Source of the DNA: Porphyrobacter sp. IPPAS B-1204
GTDB taxonomy: Bacteria > Pseudomonadota > Alphaproteobacteria > Sphingomonadales > Sphingomonadaceae
Length of the DNA: 64,000 nucleotides
Assembly (NCBI GenBank): GCA_003724185.1
Contig: RHGM01000001.1
Span: forward strand, 620,001-684,000
Reading direction: 5' to 3'
This document shows positions 1 to 7,539 of this stretch, one piece after another. The position numbers and the translations under genes were made by a program. A model generated the notes under the pieces. It was not told the origin of the DNA. It saw only the letters and a list, made by a program, of their open reading frames with translations, and did no database searches. Position 1 is the stretch's first letter. The number at the start of each line of letters is the position of its first letter.

Positions 1-7
1 TGGGCCT

Positions 8-586
8 ATGTTCATAGAAACCGAAACCACCCCGAACCCGTCCGCGCTCAAGTTCCTGCCCGGGCAGATCGTCATGCCCGCGGGCAGCCGCGAATTTGCG
101 ACCCCCGAAGCGGCAGAGGCCAGCCCCTTGGCGCAGGCGATCTTCGATACGGGCGAGGTTGTGAACGTGTTCTTCGGCGCCGATTTCGTCAGCGTCACCG
201 CCGCGCCGGGTGCGGACTGGAGCGCGCTGAGGCCGCAGGTCATCGCGATCCTGCTCGATCATTTCGTCTCTGAAGCCCCGCTGTTTGCAGGCGGCAGCGC
301 TGGCGGCATCGCGGTCCCGCCCGAAGATGAAGCCGTGGTGGAGGAACGCCCCGAAGATGCAGAAGTCATCGCCGCGATCAACGAGCTGCTCGAAACCCGC
401 GTGCGGCCCGCAGTGGCGGGTGACGGTGGCGACATCGCCTATCGCGGCTTCCGCGACGGGGTGGTGTATCTGACCTTGCAGGGTTCCTGCTCGGGCTGCC
501 CGTCAAGCACCGCCACGCTGAAGCACGGCATCGAAGGCCTGCTCAAGCACTACGTCCCCGAAGTGACCGAGGTGCGCGCAGCGTGA
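8..586 (+). CDS. nfuA: NifU family Fe-S cluster scaffold/carrier protein
   Basis: Predicted Fe-S cluster carrier that receives clusters from a scaffold and delivers them to client enzymes in the cytoplasm. The 192-aa product begins with an Nfu N-terminal domain (residues 1 to about 90, opening with the family-typical TPNP motif). After an acidic linker comes a C-terminal NifU domain holding the cluster-binding CxxC pair at Cys161 and Cys164. Length fits alphaproteobacterial two-domain Nfu proteins. The start ATG lies only 7 bases into the window, so its promoter cannot be seen. Its TGA overlaps the GTG of the next gene, which implies translational coupling. Confidence 0.93.
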   Translation: MFIETETTPNPSALKFLPGQIVMPAGSREFATPEAAEASPLAQAIFDTGEVVNVFFGADFVSVTAAPGADWSALRPQVIAILLDHFVSEAPLFAGGSAGGIAVPPEDEAVVEERPEDAEVIAAINELLETRVRPAVAGDGGDIAYRGFRDGVVYLTLQGSCSGCPSSTATLKHGIEGLLKHYVPEVTEVRAA

Positions 587-1191
587 CAGTGCAATTTCAC
601 GGCCACACCCTTTCTGACGCGGCGCTCGACCAACTGTTCAACGAAGCACGCAGTTACAATGACTGGCTCGACAAGCCAGTTTCGGATGAACAGCTCCATG
701 CGATCTGGGATCTGATGAAAATGGCCCCGACATCGGCCAACATGCAGCCGGTGCGGATCGTCTGGGTCAAGTCGGACGAAGCCAAGGCAAAGCTTGCCGA
801 CTGCGTGATGGAGGGCAACCGCGCCAAGGTGCTGGCCGCGCCAGTCACCGCCGTGATCGGCTACGACATCGATTTCCACGAGGAACTGCCGTGGCTGTTC
901 CCGCACACCGATGCCAAAAGCTGGTTCGAGGGCGATGAAAAGGGGCGCGAAGAAGGCGCCTTCCGCAATTCGTCCTTGCAGGGGGCCTATCTGATGCTCG
1001 CCGCGCGCGCGCTTGGCCTCGATTGCGGGCCGATGTCGGGGTTCGACAAGGACGCCGTGAACGCCGCGTTCTTCAGCGACGAACCGCGCCACCGGGTCAA
1101 TTTCATCTGCTCGGTCGGCTATGGCGATCCCGCCAGCATCTTCGACCGCAGCCCGCGCCCGGAATTCGGCTGCTTCAACCGCATCGCCTGA
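583..1191 (+). CDS. Nitroreductase-fold reductase, RutE-like (malonic semialdehyde reductase family)
   Basis: FMN-dependent nitroreductase-fold protein of 202 aa. Sequence style, such as the APTSANMQP segment near residue 50 and the GPMSGFD motif near residue 150, matches the HadB/RutE subgroup. That subgroup includes the malonic semialdehyde reductase of pyrimidine catabolism. No other rut genes are nearby, so a uracil-degradation role is not supported by context and the natural substrate is unknown. The GTG start overlaps the nfuA stop by four bases, which is also the best evidence for this start. A second, unrelated nitroreductase lies at 42764-43423. Confidence 0.85.
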   Translation: MTVQFHGHTLSDAALDQLFNEARSYNDWLDKPVSDEQLHAIWDLMKMAPTSANMQPVRIVWVKSDEAKAKLADCVMEGNRAKVLAAPVTAVIGYDIDFHEELPWLFPHTDAKSWFEGDEKGREEGAFRNSSLQGAYLMLAARALGLDCGPMSGFDKDAVNAAFFSDEPRHRVNFICSVGYGDPASIFDRSPRPEFGCFNRIA

Positions 1192-1243
1192 ACGCGAATC
1201 TCGCGCTTGCACAGGGGCGCAGGCTGAGGCATCGGCTTGCCCC

Positions 1244-1873
1244 ATGCGGATGCTCGCCATCGAAACCGCCTCCGAAGCGTGCAGCATTGCCCTGTTCGAG
1301 GGCGATGACCTGATCGCACGCGACCACCGCATCATGGGGCGCGGCCATGCCGAAGCGCTTGTGCCGATGATCGGAGCCTTGCCGGACAAGGGCCGGGCCG
1401 ATCGCATCCTTGTCAGCCTTGGCCCCGGCAGCTTTACCGGCGTGCGCATCGGCCTTGCCACTGCCCGCGCGCTGGGCTTTGCCTGGGGGGCAGAGGTGCT
1501 TGGCTATCCCACCCTCGGGCTGATTGCGGCGCAGGCGCAGGCGCTTCATGCTGCCCAACCGCTGACGGTTTGCGTCAATGGCGGGCATGGCGAATGGTTT
1601 GTGCAGGATTTCGGTGCTGATGGCCTCCCCGAAACCAAGGTGATCTCACAGACCCCGGAAACCGCGCAGGGTGACATCCATTACTCCTTTGCCGCCGGGA
1701 ATCGCGCACGCCAGTTGCTGGAGTTTGATGGCGCCGGGATGGTGACGCTCGACATCCTGCCCGACGCTGGCGCAGTGCCGCTGCTGAACCCGGCACTGCT
1801 GACCCTCGCGCTTGCCCCGATCTATGGGCGCGGGCCGGATGCGACCCCGATGGTATCGCGCATCCCGGCATGA
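1244..1873 (+). CDS. tsaB: tRNA threonylcarbamoyladenosine biosynthesis protein TsaB
   Basis: TsaB is the ASKHA-fold partner of TsaD in making N6-threonylcarbamoyladenosine at position 37 of ANN-decoding tRNAs. The 209-aa product starts with the family-typical MLAIETAS segment and carries the GPGSFTGVRIG motif around residues 60-70. The open frame extends upstream to 1121, but homology begins exactly at the ATG at 1244 (or the in-frame ATG at 1250), so the longer form is rejected. It overlaps rimI by ATGA. The tsaB-rimI pairing is the common bacterial arrangement. Confidence 0.92.
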   Translation: MRMLAIETASEACSIALFEGDDLIARDHRIMGRGHAEALVPMIGALPDKGRADRILVSLGPGSFTGVRIGLATARALGFAWGAEVLGYPTLGLIAAQAQALHAAQPLTVCVNGGHGEWFVQDFGADGLPETKVISQTPETAQGDIHYSFAAGNRARQLLEFDGAGMVTLDILPDAGAVPLLNPALLTLALAPIYGRGPDATPMVSRIPA

Positions 1874-2343
1874 GCCCCTGCCCCGCCACCCTCGACCGGA
1901 TCATGGCGGTGATGGAAGCCGCCTTCGATCCGGCGTTCGGCGAGGCCTGGAACCGGCGGCAGGTGGCCGATGCGCTGACCCTGTCCAGCACCCATGCTCT
2001 GGTGGTGGATGCCGATGGAACGTTGCTGCCCGATGGCCCCGGCCTCGCCGTGCCGGCCGGTTTTGTCCTTACCCGTCATGTGCTCGACGAGGAGGAGCTG
2101 CTGCTCATCGGCGTTGCCCCCGGTGCACGGCGGCGCGGGGTGGGCACGGCCCTGATCGACCACCTGTTCGATGCCGCCCGTACGCGCGGTGTATGCCGCA
2201 TTTTCCTTGAAATGCGGCGCGGCAACCCTGCTATCCAATTGTATCACAAGTTCGGTTTCGAGCCGATCGGCGAGCGGCGCAACTATTACCGCATGGCCAA
2301 TGGCGACCGGATCGACGCGATTACTTTCGCACGATCAATCTAG
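1870..2343 (+). CDS. rimI: Ribosomal-protein-alanine N-acetyltransferase RimI (GNAT)
   Basis: GNAT-family acetyltransferase of 157 aa, expected to acetylate the N-terminal alanine of ribosomal protein S18. The acetyl-CoA pyrophosphate-binding loop is visible as RRRGVG near residues 83-88. The C-terminal NPAIQLYHKFGF segment with its conserved Tyr is typical of RimI. The start overlaps the tsaB stop by four bases. Assignment rests on both the motif and the tsaB neighbour, since GNAT proteins are hard to tell apart on sequence alone. Confidence 0.88.
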   Translation: MSPCPATLDRIMAVMEAAFDPAFGEAWNRRQVADALTLSSTHALVVDADGTLLPDGPGLAVPAGFVLTRHVLDEEELLLIGVAPGARRRGVGTALIDHLFDAARTRGVCRIFLEMRRGNPAIQLYHKFGFEPIGERRNYYRMANGDRIDAITFARSI

Positions 2344-2352
2344 TCCCTGTCG

Positions 2353-2405
2353 ATTCACCGCAAACCGGTGAATTACGCAATGCAACCCGGTTGCCAAAAT
2401 TGGCA
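2353..2405 (+). promoter_or_regulatory. Two inverted repeats upstream of mucR
   Basis: Between rimI and mucR there are two short inverted repeats. One has 8-bp arms, ATTCACCG and CGGTGAAT, at 2353-2360 and 2366-2373. The other has 6-bp arms, TGCCAA and TTGGCA, around AA at 2392-2405. Neither is followed by a T-tract, so they look more like protein-binding sites than a terminator. Autoregulation by MucR is a reasonable guess, since Ros/MucR proteins commonly repress their own genes, but no consensus match is claimed. Confidence 0.35.
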
Positions 2406-2460
2406 TCGTGGGCCATGGCGCAGTAACAGGCGCAAGTTCAACGACGCCCGTGAGGAACTC

Positions 2461-2913
2461 ATGCAGGATTTGGAAATCGACATGAAAGAAACGCTTATCA
2501 CGCTGACCAGCGACATTGTCGCTGCACATGTCAGCAACAATGATGTGGCTGTGGCTGATCTGCCCGGACTTATCACCAACGTCTATGGTGCGCTCGCCAA
2601 TCTTGGCGAAACGCCGGTCGTGGAAGAAGCCAAGCCGCAGCCGGCCGTGGCCATCCGCAATTCGGTGAAGCCCGATTACATTGTCTGTCTTGAAGACGGC
2701 AAGCGGCTGAAGATGCTCAAGCGTTATCTTCGCACCAATTACAACATGTCGCCCGAAGAATACCGCGCGCGCTGGGGCCTGGCTGCCGACTATCCGATGG
2801 TCGCGCCCAACTATGCCGAAAAGCGCCGCGATCTGGCCAAGAAGATCGGTCTGGGCCGCAAGCCCGGCACCACCGTCGCGCCCAAGCCGCGCCGCACCAA
2901 GAAGGCAGTCTGA
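2461..2913 (+). CDS. mucR: MucR/Ros family transcriptional regulator with altered zinc-finger ligands
   Basis: Global DNA-binding regulator of the Ros/MucR family, 150 aa. The N-terminal half (residues 1-60) is the oligomerisation region. The C-terminal half (about 66-140) is the prokaryotic zinc-finger-like domain, ending in a basic tail. Compared with Ros, the four ligand positions read Cys76, Asp79, Tyr89 and Tyr94, so both histidines are gone. Zinc-lacking Ros relatives are known from Mesorhizobium, so the fold may persist without metal. The ATG at 2461 is chosen for the GAGGAA ribosome-binding site five bases upstream; the frame opens earlier, at 2368. A hairpin terminator follows the gene. 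Confidence 0.88.
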   Translation: MQDLEIDMKETLITLTSDIVAAHVSNNDVAVADLPGLITNVYGALANLGETPVVEEAKPQPAVAIRNSVKPDYIVCLEDGKRLKMLKRYLRTNYNMSPEEYRARWGLAADYPMVAPNYAEKRRDLAKKIGLGRKPGTTVAPKPRRTKKAV

Positions 2914-2949
2914 GCCGCACCCTCGGTTCGCGTAAGTTAGCTGGCCTGA

Positions 2950-3025
2950 CCGCCCCTGTTGAGAGGGCGGACGGCCCGCTTGAGCAAGCAGCCTCGTCCC
3001 TGTAGGGATGGGGCTGTCTTGCTTT
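2950..3025 (+). terminator. Tandem hairpins downstream of mucR
   Basis: A small CCGCCC/GGGCGG hairpin at 2950-2970 is followed by a long, slightly mismatched stem at 2984-3022. The long stem has a TGTA loop at 3001-3004 and ends in TTTC. It lies between the mucR stop and the fur ribosome-binding site, so it probably ends mucR transcription or partly separates mucR from fur. Confidence 0.55.
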
Positions 3026-3057
3026 CGGGCGTCCCTCATTCCGCAGGGGCTGCACTA

Positions 3058-3498
3058 ATGGCGATGGAGCGTTCCTTGACCCAGAAAATCGATCTCGAAC
3101 AATTGTGCGCCGAAAAAGGCCTGCGCATCACCGAACAGCGCCGGGTGATCGCCAAGGTCTTGTCGGAAAGCGATGACCACCCCGATGTCGAACTGCTGCA
3201 CAGCCGCGCTGCGGCGGTCGATGCGCGCATCTCGATTGCGACGGTCTACCGCACCGTGCGCCTGTTCGAAGAAGCGGGCATCCTTGACCGCCACGATTTC
3301 GGCGACGGGCGTTCGCGCTATGAACCCGTGCCCGAGGCCCATCACGATCACCTGATCGACGTGGAAACCGGCAAGGTCGTGGAATTCGTCGATCCCGAAG
3401 TCGAAGCGCTGCAACGCCAGATTGCCGAGCGGCTGGGCTATCGCCTCGTCGATCACCGCATGGAGCTCTACGGCGTGCGGCTTTCCCGCAATGACTAA
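3058..3498 (+). CDS. fur: Fur-family metalloregulator (alphaproteobacterial Fur/Mur type)
   Basis: Metal-responsive repressor of 146 aa with an N-terminal winged helix (recognition region around ATVYRTVRLFEEAG, residues 61-74) and a C-terminal dimerisation and metal site. The HHDH motif lies at residues 95-98. The CxxC usually found just after it is replaced by Asp101-Val-Glu-Thr, and the protein has a single Cys (Cys17). This pattern is typical of alphaproteobacterial Fur/Mur proteins, which may sense iron or manganese. The ATG at 3058 has AGGGG eight bases upstream; the frame opens at 2959, but that stretch overlaps the terminator-like hairpins. Confidence 0.9.
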   Translation: MAMERSLTQKIDLEQLCAEKGLRITEQRRVIAKVLSESDDHPDVELLHSRAAAVDARISIATVYRTVRLFEEAGILDRHDFGDGRSRYEPVPEAHHDHLIDVETGKVVEFVDPEVEALQRQIAERLGYRLVDHRMELYGVRLSRND

Positions 3499-3507
3499 CG
3501 GCGCGCA

Positions 3508-4368
3508 ATGACTGACGCCGAATTGCGCGCGGCGGCCGCGCGCGGGGAAAGCACGCCGGTCTCCGCCGCCGGTTGGCTGAGGATCACCGCCCGTGCACTG
3601 GCGCTGATCGCGCTCATCCTCGTGTTTGTGCCGCTGCACTATCTGTTCCGGGTGATCTCCTACGGTTCGCCCTTCCCGATGCTGTTCCTGCGCTATGCTG
3701 CGCGGGTCTGCGGCGCGAAGGTGGTGGTGCATGGCACGCATCTGAAGCGCGACGTGTTCTTTGTCGCCAACCACCTGTCGTGGGTCGATATCCTTGCGCT
3801 GGCAGGGGCGAGCGGCACCGCCTTTGTCGCCAAGGCTGAACTGGCGCAGGCCCCCGTGGTCGGCTGGCTGGCCAGTCTCAACCGCACGGTTTTCGTCAAG
3901 CGCGAACACCGCATGGGCGTGGCCGAGCAGATCAACGCTCTCAAGGAAGCGCTGGTCGATAACTGGTCGGTCACGGTCTTCCCCGAAGGCACCACCACCG
4001 ACGGGCAATCGCTGCTGCCGTTCAAGACCTCGATGTTGTCCGTTCTCGAACCCCCGCCTCCCGGCGTGCTGGTGCAGCCGGTGATCGTCGATTACGGCCC
4101 GGTTGCCGAATGGATCGGCTGGATTGGCGAGGAAAGCGGCATCAACAATGCGAAGCGGGTGCTGTCACGCAAGGGCACGTTCAAGGTGCGGCTGCACTAT
4201 CTCGAACCCTTCAGCCCCGAGGATTTCCGCGGCCGCAAGGCAATCAGCCAGGAATCGCGCCGCCGGATTGAAGAGGCGCTGATCGAAATTCTGGGTAAGC
4301 CTCTTCGCCCCTTTGCACACACGGTGCCGCCGGTGCGGTATGAACCGAAGGTCGAAGCGGCGGATTAA
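3508..4368 (+). CDS. plsC: 1-acyl-sn-glycerol-3-phosphate acyltransferase (PlsC family)
   Basis: Inner-membrane lysophosphatidic acid acyltransferase family protein, 286 aa, predicted to make phosphatidic acid in phospholipid synthesis. It has an N-terminal membrane segment (about residues 27-45). The catalytic block NHLSWVD (88-94) is the HxxxxD motif, and the substrate-binding block FPEGTTTDG spans 158-166. It starts nine bases after fur and probably shares its transcript. Its last four bases overlap the 3' end of the convergent LysR gene. Confidence 0.88.
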   Translation: MTDAELRAAAARGESTPVSAAGWLRITARALALIALILVFVPLHYLFRVISYGSPFPMLFLRYAARVCGAKVVVHGTHLKRDVFFVANHLSWVDILALAGASGTAFVAKAELAQAPVVGWLASLNRTVFVKREHRMGVAEQINALKEALVDNWSVTVFPEGTTTDGQSLLPFKTSMLSVLEPPPPGVLVQPVIVDYGPVAEWIGWIGEESGINNAKRVLSRKGTFKVRLHYLEPFSPEDFRGRKAISQESRRRIEEALIEILGKPLRPFAHTVPPVRYEPKVEAAD

Positions 4369-5249
4369 AGCCCCGCGCGCACCAGCCAGTCGTGGAAGAT
4401 CCGCACCGGGCGGCTTTCCAGCGACACCGGCTTGCACACGAACCAGTAGGAATAGGGGCTCTCCACCGGCTTGCCCGGCAGGTTGGTGAGGCGGTTGTCG
4501 TTGGCGCGGCGCAGGTGATCGTCGTGCATGATCGCAATGCCGAGGCCCTGGGCCGCAGCCTCCAGCATCAGCGCACCGGAATCGTAGTGATCGATTGCAG
4601 CAGGGTCCATCTGCTCCAGCCCGTTGGCCTTCTTCCACGCCATGAAGCTTTCGGGCAGTTCATTGTGGATGAGGAAGGTCTGCTTGGCCATCGCCTCGGG
4701 CGTGATGTCGGGGCCGATATTGCGCGCTGTGTCCTTGGAACAGATCGCGTGGACGAGATTGTGATCGAGCCGCACCGCATGCAGCCCGCTCGCCGGACCT
4801 CGTGACAGGATGATCGCGGCGTCCAGCGTGTCGCCCACCCGGTCTTCGAGATGCGGCGCGGTGTCGATGTCGATGTGCAGCAGCGGGTGGCGCTTGCGCA
4901 GCTCGCCCAGCCGCGGGAACAGGCGCTGGCTGCCGAACATCGGCAGCACGCCGAGCCTGAGGCGCAGCAGCGCGATATTGTCCGACTGGCTCTCCACCGC
5001 ACGGGCGAGTGCTTCCATATGCGGGTTCACCGCCTCGTAGAAGGCCTGCCCTTCATCGGTCAGCTGCATCGACTGGCGGGCACGGGTGAACAGCTTCTTG
5101 CCGACGAATTCTTCGAGATTGCTGATCCGCCGCGAGAGGGCGGAAGGGCTAAGCCCGATCTCCTCCGCAGCCGCACGGGCCGAACCAAGGCGCACGGTGC
5201 GCATAAAGGCTTCCAGTGCGCGCAGAGGGGGCAGACGACGTGCAGGCAT
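4365..5249 (-). CDS. LysR-family transcriptional regulator (GcvA-like)
   Basis: A 294-aa LysR-type regulator. The N-terminal helix-turn-helix spans about residues 6-65 (the SARAAAEEIGLSPSALSRRI region). The remainder is a periplasmic-binding-protein-like effector domain. The opening PPLRALEAF resembles the GcvA subgroup. It is not divergent from an obvious target: the upstream neighbour corC runs in the same direction and plsC is convergent. The target and inducer therefore cannot be predicted. Its ribosome-binding site is embedded in a hairpin. Confidence 0.87.
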   Translation of the reverse strand: MPARRLPPLRALEAFMRTVRLGSARAAAEEIGLSPSALSRRISNLEEFVGKKLFTRARQSMQLTDEGQAFYEAVNPHMEALARAVESQSDNIALLRLRLGVLPMFGSQRLFPRLGELRKRHPLLHIDIDTAPHLEDRVGDTLDAAIILSRGPASGLHAVRLDHNLVHAICSKDTARNIGPDITPEAMAKQTFLIHNELPESFMAWKKANGLEQMDPAAIDHYDSGALMLEAAAQGLGIAIMHDDHLRRANDNRLTNLPGKPVESPYSYWFVCKPVSLESRPVRIFHDWLVRAGL

Positions 5250-5253
5250 GAAC

Positions 5254-5274
5254 TCTCTCCTTGGTGAGGAGAGA
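5254..5274 (-). promoter_or_regulatory. Hairpin that would cover the lysR ribosome-binding site
   Basis: On the minus strand TCTCTCC, a 7-base loop and GGAGAGA form a perfect 7-bp stem. The 3' arm is the purine-rich Shine-Dalgarno sequence, ending four bases before the LysR ATG. Folding would hide the ribosome-binding site, so translation could be structure-controlled. Seen directly in sequence; the regulatory role is inferred. Confidence 0.45.
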
Positions 5275-5342
5275 TACGCCTGAGACGCCGAATGGATGCA
5301 AAAAATCGAAGAAAAATTCCGCTTGTCTGCGAAAAGTTGCGA

Positions 5343-6272
5343 CTATTGCATGTCGTCCACGGCTTCCGGCGGGTGCAGCCGCAGCCGTGTGACGTGGGTT
5401 TCATCGCCTGCAGTGACCTCAATTCGCCAGCCGCTGGAATGTTCCAGCACCGTGCCCACCGGCGGCACCTGCTCGGCCAGCACGAAGGCCAGCCCGCCCA
5501 GCGTGTCGACCGATTCCTCCACCTCGGCAAGCCGCGGATCGATGCGTTCGGCGATATCGTCCAGCTCGGCACGGGCATCGCAATCCCACATGCCATCGCC
5601 GATCGGACTGATCAGCTCCTGCGGCGTTTCGTCATGCTCGTCCTCGATATCGCCGACGATTTCCTCGACCAGATCCTCGATGGTGATGAGCCCGTCGGTG
5701 CCGGAAAATTCGTCAAGCACGATGGCGAGGTGGACGCGCTGGGTGCGCATGTCGGCGAGCACATCCAGCGCCCCGCGCGACTGCGGCACATAGAGCGGCT
5801 GGCGCATCAGCGTGGTCCAGTCGGCCGGCGGAGGGGTGCCGTCGGCAAGGAACGGAAAGACGTCCTTGATGTGGATCATCCCGATCACGTGATCCAGCGT
5901 CTCACGGTAGACCGGCATGCGCGAATGGCCGTGTTCGGAAAATGCCGCGACCATTTCGGCCCAGCTGATATCCGCATCGACCGCAATGATCTCCCCGCGC
6001 GGCACGGCGACATCATCGGCATCGTGTTCGGAAAAATGCAGCAGGTTGCGCAGCATCTGCCGCTCCACCCGCGACAGATCGCCACCGGCTTTTCCCCCGC
6101 CATCGGAGGCCGAGGCGCCGTTTTCATCCTCGTGCTCGTCAATGGCTTCCTCAAGCTGCTCGCGCAGGGAACGCGCGCCTTCGAGCCCGAGAATTTTGCG
6201 AAGCGCAGACATCAGTCCGCCGCTACTGTCCGCCTCTCCTGATTGGGATGCGGGCGAATGGGAATCGGCCAT
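5343..6272 (-). CDS. corC: HlyC/CorC family protein (CBS pair plus transporter-associated domain)
   Basis: A 309-aa CorC-type protein without membrane segments. The order is a low-complexity N-terminus, a tandem CBS domain pair (about residues 85-205), then the CorC_HlyC C-terminal domain (about 220-300). The IVLDEFSGTDGLIT segment before the last domain is a family hallmark. CorC-like proteins are linked to magnesium/cobalt efflux, and in alphaproteobacteria the gene typically follows ybeY, as here. The gap to ybeY is 27 bases, consistent with one transcript from phoH through corC. Confidence 0.9.
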   Translation of the reverse strand: MADSHSPASQSGEADSSGGLMSALRKILGLEGARSLREQLEEAIDEHEDENGASASDGGGKAGGDLSRVERQMLRNLLHFSEHDADDVAVPRGEIIAVDADISWAEMVAAFSEHGHSRMPVYRETLDHVIGMIHIKDVFPFLADGTPPPADWTTLMRQPLYVPQSRGALDVLADMRTQRVHLAIVLDEFSGTDGLITIEDLVEEIVGDIEDEHDETPQELISPIGDGMWDCDARAELDDIAERIDPRLAEVEESVDTLGGLAFVLAEQVPPVGTVLEHSSGWRIEVTAGDETHVTRLRLHPPEAVDDMQ

Positions 6273-6299
6273 GGCCTTCGAAACGGCTCCTACGTTGTT

Positions 6300-6778
6300 T
6301 CAATCGCCATATGGGTCAGCGATGCCCAGTTTGGCAAGTATGCGGGTTTCCAGAGCTTCCATCGCTTCGGCCTGTTCGTCGCTGTCGACATGGTCATGAC
6401 CGGCCAGATGGAGCAACCCGTGGACGATGAGATGCGTTGCGTGGGCTTCCAGCGTGACGCCCTTTTCCGCTGCCTCGCGGGCGCAGGTTTCATAAGCCAG
6501 CGCAATGTCGCCAAGCATTTCCGGCGGCCGTCGGGGGCGAGCGATTCCAGTTCTGCGCGCTCCAGCATCGGGAAGCTCAGCACATTGGTCGGCTTGTCCC
6601 GCTCGCGCCATTCGCGGTTGAGGGTGTGGACTTCGGCATCCGAGGTGAACAGGAGGCTGGCGACAAGGCGCGGATTGGCGAGCAACGGCTCGCCCTCACC
6701 CGCCGCCTGCGCGGCGCGGGTGGCGAGCCTGTCCCATGCGCCTGCGGGCCAGTCCTCGATGTCGATATCCAGTTCCAT
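6300..6778 (-). pseudogene. ybeY: Endoribonuclease YbeY, interrupted by a single-base frameshift
   Basis: YbeY is a zinc-dependent RNase needed for 16S rRNA maturation and 70S quality control. The first part (from the ATG at 6778 to about 6527) encodes the N-terminal half, including KPTNVLSFP. The second part, with HLIVHGLLHLAGHDH (the metal-binding HxxxHxxxxxH), runs in another frame to the stop at 6300. One missing C within the GGCC at about 6526-6529 explains the break, because restoring it gives a continuous, family-like PDGPPEMLGD. This is either a recent inactivating mutation or a base-calling error. YbeY is widely conserved and important, so an error should be considered first. Confidence 0.85.
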
Positions 6779-6914
6779 CGCGCCGCCCCATAGCGCGGAA
6801 TGGGCCAAGGCAAAATGGCGCAGATCAGCCCAGATGGGGGCCATTCGAGTTGACCACTCCCATGATCCGCGAACTGCAGCCGCGCCCCGCTGCCTCCGAA
6901 CATGTCAGCGCGTA

Positions 6915-7376
6915 TTACTGGCGTTGCAAAAAGTCCCGGATCGCCGCCCTGATGCGCTCATTCCCGCCAAGGCCATGATACCCGAACATCAGCGGTAGAG
7001 TGCCATGATCGAGGATGAGGCAGACCCGCGAGGCCCCATGGTTGACATGCGAAACGGTCACGACATCGCGAATCTGCTCCAACTGAACAACCTCGCTGCG
7101 CCCGACAGTCAGCCCGCGCTGGTGCCATGTTACCCGGCCACTGGTGCGATCAAAGGTCGTGGTCGTCTCGCGGTAGAGAAACACCGCGCCGAACAGACAG
7201 ACAAGGCCCATGATCAGCCCGATCAGGTTGTCCTTGTTCGCCGGTGCCCCGGCAATCAGCAGGTCATGGAGCGAAGCCGCGATGGCCAGCAGGCCGAGGC
7301 CCGCCGAGATCACAAATGCCAGTTTGGGCTTGTGTGTGATCACCAGCCGCTTCGGCGTTTTCACAAGGATCTGCAT
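6915..7376 (-). CDS. Small two-TM membrane protein of unknown function
   Basis: A 153-aa protein I do not recognise. Residues about 20-35 and 50-70 form two hydrophobic membrane segments. The C-terminal part (80-150) is soluble and beta-rich in appearance, a little like a PH-type bacterial domain, with RETTTTFDRTSGRVTW as the most distinctive stretch. The ATG at 7376 is chosen because a GGGGGGAA ribosome-binding site lies eight bases upstream; the frame opens at 7577, inside phoH. It sits between phoH and ybeY, which are normally adjacent, and faces the same way. Confidence 0.7.
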   Translation of the reverse strand: MQILVKTPKRLVITHKPKLAFVISAGLGLLAIAASLHDLLIAGAPANKDNLIGLIMGLVCLFGAVFLYRETTTTFDRTSGRVTWHQRGLTVGRSEVVQLEQIRDVVTVSHVNHGASRVCLILDHGTLPLMFGYHGLGGNERIRAAIRDFLQRQ

Positions 7377-7539
7377 GGTCGCGGTTCCCCCCAGCGCGGA
7401 GCCCACGATAAGCGGGAAGGGGTTAAAGGATTGTTCCAATCCCGCAGACCAGCTTCGGTCGTGGGCCGGGCAAACCCCTGCCAATCGGCCTGCGCCGGGA
7501 TCGCCGATGCGAGGGCCAGACAGATTCCGCCAAGCAGCC

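Noticed and set aside
1121..1243. Longer N-terminus for TsaB
   Set aside because: It overlaps the upstream reductase gene, and the TsaB family starts at MLAIETAS.
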